The position numbers were made by a program, and so were the translations under genes. A stretch of 20,056 bases of DNA from a virus: positions 1 to 20,056 of the IMG/VR virus record IMGVR_UViG_3300017746_000232; one strand, 5' to 3'. The first letter of the stretch is position 1, and every line of letters begins with the position of its first letter. Of the stretch, positions 8,888 to 15,354 are shown piece by piece. Under the pieces are notes generated by a model. That model saw only the letters and a list, made by a program, of their open reading frames with translations. It had not been told where the DNA came from and did not search any database.

Positions 8888-11800
8888 ATGGGCAACATAG
8901 TAATAACAGAAACATCAGCAAACATTAGTGTAAACAACACTAGTAATGTAGTAACAGTAACAAATACACCAGCAAACATCAGTTTTGCAACAGTTAGTGC
9001 TGTTAGTAATGCCGCAGTTAGAGAAGCAATTAGTGTAACTGACAGTGGTGGAGACGGCAGTTTAACATATTCAAATGCAACTGGTGTAATAAATTATACA
9101 GGACCAAGTGCCAGTGAAGTAAGAGCACATTTATCAAACACATTGCCTATTACATATGATAGTAGCACAGGTGTTATTGGCTTTGACCAAAATTTAAGTA
9201 ATTTAACATTACAACAATATCAAGAAACAATAGTAAGCGGTGGCACAGTTAGTGGTAATATCAGTGCAAACATAGCCGCAGGAACAATACATCAATTTAC
9301 ACTAAGTGGCAATGTTACAAAATTAGATTTAAACAACATACAAAGTGGTGGTAGTGCTACTGTATTTTTAAATCAAGACAGTTTAGGTAACAACATAATA
9401 GACACATCTACATTTCCTTTAGAATGGGCTAATTGGGATTTTGTAAATGATTTTTCTAGTTTAGATGCTACTGCAAATGCATTTAACATTTTAAATGTTT
9501 TATATGATGGAACAAAATATTATGCAAGTTTAGTAGTAGACAGTGAAATATCACCAGATAGTTTATCAGTAAGTGGTAACATATCAGGCGGCAATGTTCA
9601 CAGTAATGCCGCAATGACAACAACAACACTAGTAGCATCAGGGAACATAACTAGTGGTGCAAATGTAGAAGCAGTAACACTAAAAGGCACAGGTGCCTTA
9701 GGATTAGAAGTAACAAATAATGCTACAATAGGTGGCAATTTAAATGTTACCGGAAACATAAATTCAGAAACAGTTGTTGACCTATTTGTAGAAGATAGAA
9801 ACATTACACTACAATTTGGTGCAACAGGAACACCTAGTGCAAACAGTCAAATATTTGTTGACAGAGGTTCAAGTTCAAACACTTATATCAAATGGGATGA
9901 AAGCACTGACAAATGGAAGTTTAGTAATGATGGTAGCACAGAATATGCAATACCAAGTAGCACTAGTGACCTAGCAGAAGGCACAAATTTATATTACACA
10001 AATGCAAGAACAGACGCAAGAATAGGTGCATACACAGGCGCACTAATACCGTCAACAGTTACAGCAACAGGCAATATTGATACTGCTACAGCAATAAACG
10101 TAGCAGAAAGCGGTGGTATTGGTGTAATCAATATACATTCAAATACATCTACAACAAGTAAACCTAATGTTTCTTTATTTGCACCTCTACTTGCAAGAAT
10201 GGCTACACAGCCAACTTCATTTGCAACAAGATTATCACCTAGTGGATTACAAAATAATGGCTTAGGTGATACAAACGTAACTACAAGTTCAAATAACTTT
10301 ACTGTTGACTTAACAGACTTAGACTTTTATGCAGGTAACATAACAGGTAGTACTAACCCAATTCAATTAAGAGTAGAAAACACTAGTGACTTTACTGGTA
10401 ATCCTAGCACAGATTTACGAAGAGGTAGGTTAAGAATAAACAAACAGGGTAATGGCTCTATACAAACTCAATTTACTGATGTTTTAACACATGAAGACTT
10501 ACAATTATTCCAAATTCCTTTTGCAGAACAAATTCAAATTAATAATGGTGCTAGTATTGCCAGTGGTAAAACAATTACAGGTGCAGGTGGTATTAATGTA
10601 TCCGGCAGTATTCAAGGTGCAAACTTAGTAGCAAACTCAAACGTTAATGCACAAATAATGATTGCTTCAGGCAACATTACAGGTGCAAACATAAATGCAA
10701 ACTATTTCCACGGTGATGGTTCAAACTTAACTGGTATTGCAGGTGACATTTCAAGTGTTGTAGCAGGATCAGGTCTTACTGGTGGAGGAGCATCAGGAGA
10801 TGTAACACTTAACGTAGGTGCAGGCACAGGCATAACAGTAAACGCAGATGACATAGCAGTTAATATGAGTGCGTTTAGTACTAGTGACCTTAGTGAAGGC
10901 ACTAACTTATACTACACAGATGCAAGAGCAGATGCTAGAGTAGACGCAGGCTTTACTGCTAAGTCAACTAGTGATTTAAGTGAAGGCACAAATTTATACT
11001 TTACAGCCGCAAGAGCAAGAGGCAACATTAGTGTTGGCACTCCTGCAAGTGCAAGTGGCGGTGGTAGTTTAGCATATGATGGTGGAACAGGTGCATTTAC
11101 ATTTACACCAGCAGATAGTGTTCAAACCGCAATAAATGCCACAAACGTAGCAATAACAGATGATACTTCAACTGATGCACCACATTATGTAACACTAAGT
11201 CCAGCGGCTACTGGTAATCATGGATTAGAAGTAAGTTCAAGTAAATTATCATTTAATCCTTCTACAGGAACTTTACAAACAGATAATATTACAAGTGGTG
11301 CAAGTGCAAACTTAAATTTATTAGGACAACAAAATGGTGTCCATATGAACAAAACTGTTGATAGTATAACAAGTAAACTTGTTGATGTTGATTCAACAGG
11401 TTATTCTATTACACAACCTACATTGCCAGCAACAACTACATTAGGAACAAATGCTCCTCCTGTGCTTCTTACTATGACAACAACAGCAGGTTCACCAATT
11501 GCAAACGTAACACCTATAAATACAGGATTTGGAATTATTGCATTACGAGGTCCATTATACACCACATATATGACAGGAACAAGTTTAGCAAACGTGTTTA
11601 CTGGTGTTGGTGTAAACACAATTGGTGTAGGAACAAATGGTCTAAACAACCCTAGTGCAGGATTATATGGTAGTGATAAAGGTTGGACTATATTTAATGC
11701 CGCATCAGGTAAAAGAGATGATATTTTCCCAATACAGGCATTTTCAACAGGCATAAGTGGTAATGACATAACTTTTAGTGAGAATGCTACAGTAAGTGGA

Positions 11801-13201
11801 ACATTTGCGTTATCTATTATTTTAAATCCAGGTGCGGCACAAACAACCGATGCTAATACACAACTTAAATATTTAACAACGCCAGGAAGTGCATCAAATA
11901 GTGCTATTAATACTGGCACACTATATGGTAGATTGGGTAGTTTTGAACATGCTGAAACACTTGCAAACTTAACTTATGATGCTATAAGTTATGCAAACAC
12001 ATCTACTATAGCATTTACTAGTATAGGCACTAAACAAAGTGCTGACATAGACAGTGGTAGTGAAAGTGCTGTAAGATATCCTAGATTATTAACAGTAGGA
12101 CCAGCAACAACACCAGATCCATTTAGTGGAAGAATAGAAACAAACAATCCATCACCACTTGGTGTTATAGTTGAAGATGATGGTATAACATATAGCGATG
12201 GACCAAATAGTCCTAAGAGCACATTCTTCTTTAACACTTACACTGGTAATTTTGATGATTTAACAGAATTGCCTAACTGGGCAACAATTGGGCCAACTGG
12301 CAATACAACATTAGACTTAAATTCATTAAAAGCACCTAGTTTGCATTTTAAAACATTTAGAGGAAACAAACCAGACGGTAATGCTTCTAACTATACTATG
12401 CTAGCCGGTGAGGTGCTTGGTAGAGTAAGTTTTGGTGCAGGGCAAGTTACAGGTTTTGCATTCCAAGGTGCAGACCAAGTTAATCCACCAGCGGCTTTAA
12501 CAGCAGATGTAGGTAGTGCAAATATTAACACTGGAGCCGCAAATGCACACGTTCATATTACAACTTCTCCATATCCATTAGGCGGAAGTTTAGGTTATTT
12601 TAGAAACAATGCAAATGCTGATAGTGGTATTAATCAACAAACTAACTTTACAACAAAAGGTGGTAACGTAACCATAGCCGCACAAACAGACGGTATGATT
12701 ACACTTGCACCTACACCAGATTATGGTGACAGCAGTAATGCTACTGTATGGACTAGAAGAGCTGGAACTACACATGAATACCACACATTCTTAGATGCTA
12801 AGTTCTTAGGAACAAAAGCAGGAACTCTACTAGAAATACAACCTAAATCAGGAACAACAACTGGTGGCGGTGGCTTACAGTATGATAGTGTAGGTAATTC
12901 AACAGTAAGATTAAGTTCACATCACAGTAATAGTGCCGTAAAAGCACAATGGGATATTACTAATGAACAAAGCAGTGGTAATTTAATTTTAAGAGACCAC
13001 ACTAACAGTAATGACAAAGTAGAACTTTCAGGTGCTAGAACAGAATTTAATTCTAGTGTGCGTTTACAGAACTTAACAACTACACAAATAAATGCACTAA
13101 GTGGACCGGCGGCAGGTGATATGGTGTTTAACACTACATTAGGACAAGTATGTGTATATGATGGTAGTGCTTGGCAGAAAATAACACAGGCTACAATGTA
13201 A
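8888..13201 (+). CDS. Large repeat-containing tail fibre protein
   Basis: A 1437-aa protein with AGGAG seven bases before the ATG, overlapping the previous stop. It is dominated by Ser/Thr/Asn/Gly beta-structure. Landmarks are: an N-terminal repeat-poor adaptor; around residues 255-340 a DxFVEDRNITLQFG...IFVDRGSSSNTYIKWDE...WKFSND segment; three copies of a TSDLxEGTNLYYT unit (from residues 359, 665 and 694); an ASGNITGANINANYFHGDGS-type unit; and a C-terminal LxxLTTTQINALSGPAAGDM...YDGSAWQKI motif. These elements are familiar from tail fibres of marine T4-like and siphoviral phages, where they form trimeric shafts. No Peptidase_S74 intramolecular chaperone is present at the C-terminus. It is the last gene of the tail operon and the probable main host-range determinant. 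Confidence 0.85.
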   Translation: MGNIVITETSANISVNNTSNVVTVTNTPANISFATVSAVSNAAVREAISVTDSGGDGSLTYSNATGVINYTGPSASEVRAHLSNTLPITYDSSTGVIGFDQNLSNLTLQQYQETIVSGGTVSGNISANIAAGTIHQFTLSGNVTKLDLNNIQSGGSATVFLNQDSLGNNIIDTSTFPLEWANWDFVNDFSSLDATANAFNILNVLYDGTKYYASLVVDSEISPDSLSVSGNISGGNVHSNAAMTTTTLVASGNITSGANVEAVTLKGTGALGLEVTNNATIGGNLNVTGNINSETVVDLFVEDRNITLQFGATGTPSANSQIFVDRGSSSNTYIKWDESTDKWKFSNDGSTEYAIPSSTSDLAEGTNLYYTNARTDARIGAYTGALIPSTVTATGNIDTATAINVAESGGIGVINIHSNTSTTSKPNVSLFAPLLARMATQPTSFATRLSPSGLQNNGLGDTNVTTSSNNFTVDLTDLDFYAGNITGSTNPIQLRVENTSDFTGNPSTDLRRGRLRINKQGNGSIQTQFTDVLTHEDLQLFQIPFAEQIQINNGASIASGKTITGAGGINVSGSIQGANLVANSNVNAQIMIASGNITGANINANYFHGDGSNLTGIAGDISSVVAGSGLTGGGASGDVTLNVGAGTGITVNADDIAVNMSAFSTSDLSEGTNLYYTDARADARVDAGFTAKSTSDLSEGTNLYFTAARARGNISVGTPASASGGGSLAYDGGTGAFTFTPADSVQTAINATNVAITDDTSTDAPHYVTLSPAATGNHGLEVSSSKLSFNPSTGTLQTDNITSGASANLNLLGQQNGVHMNKTVDSITSKLVDVDSTGYSITQPTLPATTTLGTNAPPVLLTMTTTAGSPIANVTPINTGFGIIALRGPLYTTYMTGTSLANVFTGVGVNTIGVGTNGLNNPSAGLYGSDKGWTIFNAASGKRDDIFPIQAFSTGISGNDITFSENATVSGTFALSIILNPGAAQTTDANTQLKYLTTPGSASNSAINTGTLYGRLGSFEHAETLANLTYDAISYANTSTIAFTSIGTKQSADIDSGSESAVRYPRLLTVGPATTPDPFSGRIETNNPSPLGVIVEDDGITYSDGPNSPKSTFFFNTYTGNFDDLTELPNWATIGPTGNTTLDLNSLKAPSLHFKTFRGNKPDGNASNYTMLAGEVLGRVSFGAGQVTGFAFQGADQVNPPAALTADVGSANINTGAANAHVHITTSPYPLGGSLGYFRNNANADSGINQQTNFTTKGGNVTIAAQTDGMITLAPTPDYGDSSNATVWTRRAGTTHEYHTFLDAKFLGTKAGTLLEIQPKSGTTTGGGGLQYDSVGNSTVRLSSHHSNSAVKAQWDITNEQSSGNLILRDHTNSNDKVELSGARTEFNSSVRLQNLTTTQINALSGPAAGDMVFNTTLGQVCVYDGSAWQKITQATM
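9962..11029 (+). repeat. Three copies of a ~63-bp TSDLxEGTNLYYT fibre repeat
   Basis: Copies start at 9962, 10880 and 10967 (about 21 codons each). They encode TSDLAEGTNLYYTNAR, TSDLSEGTNLYYTDAR and TSDLSEGTNLYFTAAR. The last two are almost adjacent, and the first lies about 0.9 kb upstream. DNA identity is high but not complete, with synonymous changes (GACCTAGCA against GACCTTAGT). This indicates old protein-level duplication rather than a recent tandem event. Confidence 0.8.
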
Positions 13202-13241
13202 TAAATTTAAAGAGTAACACAAAGGATACAACAACGGAGAA

Positions 13242-13658
13242 ATGCATGGCTTACATGAAAAAGAAGAAAAAGAAGAAAAAGAACAGAGGTTCAAAGAAGA
13301 AGTAGATTGGAATGCATACTTTGACAAAATTGCCACAGTATGTCCCTGGTCTAAAAAGTATTACATGCAAGATAAAATCTTACATGTCAAAACAGGATCT
13401 CCCGGCAACGAGTTAACCTGGGTAGCAAGTTATAGTGCTACAAACTATGAAGCCTTATTATTGGAGTATAATGAAGGCACTAGTATAGACACATTGTTGG
13501 CTGTAGTAGAGAAAATAGAAAAAAAGTATTTGCATTTAGTGGCTTTTTGGAGCCATCCAGATGAAAAAGAAAATAATACTCCAACACCTTGCGTTATAGT
13601 GCAAGACAAACAACAACTAACAGACTTAAGAAAGAAAATAGGATTCGAAAATGACTGA
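13242..13658 (+). CDS. Small conserved-looking soluble protein with CPWS motif (unknown function)
   Basis: A 138-aa reading frame. The body, from about residue 22 (WNAYFDKIATVCPWSKKYYM) through ELTWVASYSATNYEALLLEY, LVAFWSHPDEKENNTPTPCV and QQLTDLRKKIGF, looks like a compact folded domain with Trp- and Cys-containing motifs. I cannot assign a function. Its N-terminus is doubtful. The ATG at 13242 lies only two bases after GGAG, while the ATG at 13246 in the +1 frame has the ideal six-base spacing and opens a different, lysine-only ORF. No other in-frame ATG, GTG or TTG occurs before 13365, which is too late to include the CPWS part. Translation therefore starts at the poorly spaced 13242, or a -1 frameshift from the overlapping ORF occurs. 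Its end overlaps the next gene by eight bases. Confidence 0.6.
   Translation: MHGLHEKEEKEEKEQRFKEEVDWNAYFDKIATVCPWSKKYYMQDKILHVKTGSPGNELTWVASYSATNYEALLLEYNEGTSIDTLLAVVEKIEKKYLHLVAFWSHPDEKENNTPTPCVIVQDKQQLTDLRKKIGFEND
13246..13305 (+). CDS. Overlapping 19-aa poly-lysine mini-ORF
   Basis: The frame reads MAYMKKKKKKKKNRGSKKK and stops at TAG 13303-13305. Its ATG is six bases after GGAG (13236-13239), which is the best-placed ribosome site locally. The competing ATG at 13242 is only two bases away from it. The peptide is extremely basic (11 Lys and one Arg in 19). It could be a nucleic-acid-binding or packaging-associated micro-protein, a translation-stalling leader, or a shadow of the purine-only repeat. 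The ribosome site is the main support; conservation has not been tested. Confidence 0.4.
   Translation: MAYMKKKKKKKKNRGSKKK
13257..13283 (+). repeat. Exact 9-bp tandem repeat GAAAAAGAA x3
   Basis: Three perfect copies of GAAAAAGAA make a 27-base purine-only tract. Because the unit is 9 bp, copy-number change would keep both overlapping frames open, altering only the number of Glu/Lys residues in one frame and Lys residues in the other. Confidence 0.9.
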
Positions 13659-13782
13659 TTTAACAGATGTAGCATATGAAGATGCACCACAAGAACTAAA
13701 AGATGGTATGACTAAAGCCGAATATGATGAATTAGCGGCAATTGCCAAAAAAACTAGAGAAATGGTACTATCCCATGGCTAA
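13651..13782 (+). CDS. Small acidic protein, 43 aa (unknown)
   Basis: The reading frame encodes MTDLTDVAYEDAPQELKDGM followed by TKAEYDELAAIAKKTREMVL and SHG. It is supported by AGGA at 13640-13643 with a seven-base spacer, by overlap with the upstream gene (ATGACTGA) and by overlap with the downstream membrane-protein gene (ATGGCTAA). The protein is acidic and predicted helical. Its position just before a holin-like gene suggests a cotranscribed accessory, but no function can be assigned. Confidence 0.6.
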   Translation: MTDLTDVAYEDAPQELKDGMTKAEYDELAAIAKKTREMVLSHG

Positions 13783-14011
13783 ACCCACAGCACAAACAGT
13801 TCAAGCAGAATTAGTTCAACTTAAAAAAGAAAATACCAAAGAGCATCATGCTCTCGAGAACAAAGTGAATGACTTACAAGAACAAATAAAAGAAAACAGA
13901 ACATTCTTTACACAAAGACTGGATAGATTAGACAACAGACTGTGGATTATTATGGCAGGTACTATTACTACATTAGTTACTGTTATAGCAAGTATTGTTG
14001 GTGCTATGTAA
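13775..14011 (+). CDS. XhlA/holin-like small coiled-coil membrane protein
   Basis: A 78-aa protein. Residues 8-55 form a charged helix with heptad character (AELVQLKKENTKEHHALENK, VNDLQEQIKE). Residues 57-77 are a single hydrophobic segment (WIIMAGTITTLVTVIASIVG). A coiled coil followed by one C-terminal transmembrane helix in about 80 residues is the build of the XhlA haemolysin/holin-accessory family, encoded near lysis genes of many phages. The start at 13775 is preferred to the TTG at 13742: the MAKPT methionine overlaps the previous stop codon, and nothing upstream looks like protein. No endolysin is seen next to it. Holin function is therefore an inference from topology and position after the tail genes. 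Confidence 0.6.
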   Translation: MAKPTAQTVQAELVQLKKENTKEHHALENKVNDLQEQIKENRTFFTQRLDRLDNRLWIIMAGTITTLVTVIASIVGAM

Positions 14012-14316
14012 TGCCAGTACCTCCACAAAGTGTTAGAAACAACGCAAAAAAAGCCTTAGAAGCCAGAGAAAAAGCAGTTCCTAGTAAAAAAGCAATGACC
14101 AGAGTAGGACTTGCTAGGGCTAATCAACTTGCAAATGGTGACAATGTAAGTATGCAAACTATACAACGTATGGCTAGTTATCTTGCAAGAGCAAAAGACA
14201 ACTATGACCGTGCTAAACGTCAAGGACTTAAACCAGAAGAAAGCAGAGCAATACAAGCCTATTTAGGTTGGGGCGGTGCTAGTGCTTTGAGTTGGGCTAG
14301 AAGTCAGTTACGTTAG
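14011..14316 (+). CDS. Small protein with RAxxLAxGxxVSxxTIxRM ... WGG...WAR motif (unknown function)
   Basis: A 101-aa protein starting at the ATG that shares one base with the previous stop (TAATG). Residues 31-60 read RVGLARANQLANGDNVSMQT then IQRMASYLAR, and the end is AIQAYLGWGGASALSWARSQ. This combination recalls a small helical module found in many phage proteins, alone or attached to head-maturation proteins (a RAxxIAxGxxLSxxTIxRMxSFxxRH stretch, then a WGGxxGxxWA end). I recognise the pattern but not a proven function. The same frame is open upstream to 13942, but that part overlaps the membrane protein and is not needed. This is the last gene before the long non-coding region. Confidence 0.6.
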   Translation: MPVPPQSVRNNAKKALEAREKAVPSKKAMTRVGLARANQLANGDNVSMQTIQRMASYLARAKDNYDRAKRQGLKPEESRAIQAYLGWGGASALSWARSQLR

Positions 14317-14343
14317 ACCCACAGCGTCCATTGATTGACCGGT

Positions 14344-14442
14344 ATGGACCTAGCGGATCGTAACGGTATACCAAACCCACCAAACCCACCAAACGAATAC
14401 ACAATAATCAAAAAACATACCAAAAAAGCCTATTATAGATAA
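14344..14442 (+). CDS. Possible 32-aa ORF with in-frame PNP repeat
   Basis: ATG 14344 to TAA 14440-14442 encodes MDLADRNGIPNPPNPPNEYT then IIKKHTKKAYYR. The DNA is G+C-richer than its surroundings, and a 9-bp repeat gives PNP-PNP-PN in frame. A polar start, proline-rich middle and basic end form a plausible short peptide. However, no Shine-Dalgarno is visible, and the ATG lies in the 3' arm of a six-bp hairpin (GTCCAT 14326-14331 with ATGGAC 14344-14349). This may be a real micro-protein or chance. Confidence 0.3.
   Translation: MDLADRNGIPNPPNPPNEYTIIKKHTKKAYYR
14371..14394 (+). repeat. 9-bp tandem repeat CCAAACCCA, 2.7 copies
   Basis: Units at 14371-14379 and 14380-14388 are identical, and a six-base partial third copy follows. 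The C-rich strand stands out in an A+T-rich region and lies inside the possible 32-aa ORF. Confidence 0.85.
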
Positions 14443-14447
14443 ATAAT

Positions 14448-14563
14448 AATGTTGAAGAGTAGAACATATCTTATATGTTCGAACTCAATTAATATTATGA
14501 GCTCCACTTATTATATCAATATCGGTTATATGTTAGTCACTTAACAAATCACTCTTCAACATT
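14448..14563. ncRNA. 116-bp structured element closed by 13-bp perfect inverted arms
   Basis: AATGTTGAAGAGT (14448-14460) and its exact reverse complement (14551-14563) enclose 90 bases. Inside are a hairpin GAACATAT-CTT-ATATGTTC (14462-14480, eight-bp stem) starting one base after the closing arm, and a second hairpin TGTTAG-TCAC-TTAACA (14531-14546, one G-U). A weaker CTCA...TGAG pairing lies between them. There is no ORF. This could be a multi-branched non-coding RNA, a DNA cruciform or replication/attachment site, or paired protein-binding sites. It matches no class I can name. Confidence 0.5.
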
Positions 14564-14568
14564 TTTAA

Positions 14569-14577
14569 TGTTATAAT
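14569..14577 (+). promoter_or_regulatory. Candidate extended -10 promoter (TGTTATAAT)
   Basis: TG-T-TATAAT matches the extended -10 consensus exactly, with no convincing -35. It lies just after the 116-bp element and about 70 bases before the intrinsic terminator, so it could drive a short terminated transcript. In A+T-rich DNA such matches also arise by chance. Confidence 0.35.
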
Positions 14578-14584
14578 GCCATTT

Positions 14585-14679
14585 AATGTTAAAAATTATT
14601 TAAGCACAATACTAATTGTGCCATAGATAAACTTCTAAAAGGTAAAAGACCTATTACTCCAGTGATAGGTCTTTTTTTT
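14585..14679 (+). ncRNA. Putative ~95-nt small RNA (hairpin plus terminator)
   Basis: From a start predicted about seven bases after the extended -10, the transcript would contain hairpin GCACAAT-ACTA-ATTGTGC (14604-14621), a single-stranded A/T stretch and the terminal hairpin with its T-run. A 16-codon ORF from ATG 14576 lies over the first half but has no ribosome site and starts before the predicted transcript. The unit is inferred from promoter, hairpin and terminator spacing. Confidence 0.35.
14647..14679 (+). terminator. Strong intrinsic (rho-independent) terminator
   Basis: AGACCTATTAC (14647-14657) pairs with GTGATAGGTCT (14662-14672), giving an 11-bp stem with one G-U and a TCCA loop. 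A run of eight T (14672-14679) follows directly. It is the clearest terminator in the window. It separates the tail/lysis side from the polymerase and packaging side. Confidence 0.88.
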
Positions 14680-14723
14680 GACTCATTATTTTGCCCATAA
14701 TTTAACGTATTTGTATAAATATA

Positions 14724-14755
14724 TATGTATTAGAAGAATTGGAGCTCAATACATA
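14724..14755. promoter_or_regulatory. Hairpin/operator upstream of the 163-aa gene, with TATAAATA beside it
   Basis: TATGTATT (14724-14731) and AATACATA (14748-14755) are exact inverted arms around a 16-base loop that contains TGGAGCTC. TATAAATA, identical to the T4-type late-promoter core, lies at 14714-14721. The element ends 17 bases before the preferred ATG at 14773, so control of that gene is plausible but unproven. Confidence 0.4.
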
Positions 14756-14772
14756 ATATAATGGAGATTATA

Positions 14773-15264
14773 ATGAAGAAGAACCGAACATCCTTAAACA
14801 CATTCGATTATAACTTGTATGCAGTCAAAGTAGGACCGCATAGACCAAGTTTGGATCGCAATTCACAATATAGAGGTATTCACTTTGTGTTAATGCACAA
14901 AACAACTCCTATGCAATTAGAAGAACTAATCAGTTTTTATTCTGAAGAGTTCGATAATCATGTTCACTACAAAGCAATGGTAGAAATGCTAGATGCTGGA
15001 TATGTAGTTAAATTAGACAGTAAAAGACCTGACAAAGAGTTTTATTTTAAAAATAAATCAAGTACCAGTAGAGAAACAGACAATATACCCACATTGGTAA
15101 TTGATGCTGACAGTCAATTTAGTATTGAAAAGTATTGGGAACTTGAATACAACAGTTGCAATTTATTTAAAAGTTTAATTGCATATACTGACCAAGTAAC
15201 AAAAATTAAAGATGCAGAGCCTACATTGGTAGAGCATTTAAAAGTAATGAACGGTGTAAATTAA
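14773..15264 (+). CDS. Unknown 163-aa protein
   Basis: The start at 14773 is preferred over the ATG at 14761 because GGAG (14763-14766) sits six bases before it. The upstream ATG has no ribosome site and its own codons supply that GGAG. The protein begins MKKNRTSLNTFDYNLYAVKV. It has QYRGIHFVLMHKTTPMQLEE, a charged segment around EMLDAGYVVKLDSKRPDKEF, and a helical C-terminus. It is soluble, with no membrane helix and no recognised catalytic signature. As the first gene after the terminator and next to the polymerase-like gene, it may be a replication- or regulation-related early gene. That is position-based inference only. Confidence 0.65.
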   Translation: MKKNRTSLNTFDYNLYAVKVGPHRPSLDRNSQYRGIHFVLMHKTTPMQLEELISFYSEEFDNHVHYKAMVEMLDAGYVVKLDSKRPDKEFYFKNKSSTSRETDNIPTLVIDADSQFSIEKYWELEYNSCNLFKSLIAYTDQVTKIKDAEPTLVEHLKVMNGVN

Positions 15265-15297
15265 TTTGATATAACCGTCGATGATTTGATATAACCG
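15264..15297 (+). repeat. Direct repeat ATTTGATATAACCG x2, 20-bp period (iteron/operator-like)
   Basis: ATTTGATATAACCG occurs at 15264-15277 and again at 15284-15297, two helical turns apart. Its core reverse complement CGGTTATAT recurs at 14523-14531 inside the 116-bp structured element. Just downstream is a small palindrome CATATA-GTA-TATATG (15298-15312). Same-face spacing ahead of a polymerase-like gene suits a repressor or an initiator protein. Confidence 0.6.
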
Positions 15298-15354
15298 CAT
15301 ATAGTATATATGTAAGAAGTAATATCTATATATGAGGACATGAGGAAGAAATAG

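Noticed and set aside
11401-11919. Minus-strand ORF (172 aa) inside the large fibre gene
   Set aside because: Antisense of a Thr/Asn/Gly-rich fibre. No ribosome site or domain is seen, and it lies wholly within a well-supported gene.
13257-13283. Classical A-AAA-AAG slippery site for -1 frameshifting
   Set aside because: In the lysine frame the heptamers are G-AAA-AAG rather than A-AAA-AAG, so the canonical slippage motif is not met. It is kept only as a possibility in the finding.
13742-13774. Upstream TTG start for the holin-like gene
   Set aside because: It lies inside the 43-aa gene, has no ribosome site, and the ATG at 13775 gives a standard N-terminus with stop overlap.
13942-14010. 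Upstream extension of the 101-aa gene
   Set aside because: The extra 23 residues (Tyr-rich) are an out-of-frame reading of the membrane-helix codons. ATG 14011 with TAATG coupling is natural.
14477-14486. GTTCGAACTC, resembling a tRNA T-loop or att core
   Set aside because: No flanking five-bp T-stem, acceptor or anticodon arm could be built on either strand. The bases are better explained by the neighbouring hairpin.
14576-14626. 16-codon ORF (MPFNVKNYLSTILIVP) before the terminator
   Set aside because: No ribosome site is seen. It overlaps the candidate -10 hexamer and is too short to support alone.
15340-15354. Four-codon ORF (MRKK) directly before the polymerase-like gene
   Set aside because: The spacing of its GAGGA to the ATG is about one base. 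The same purines serve the ribosome site of the main gene.
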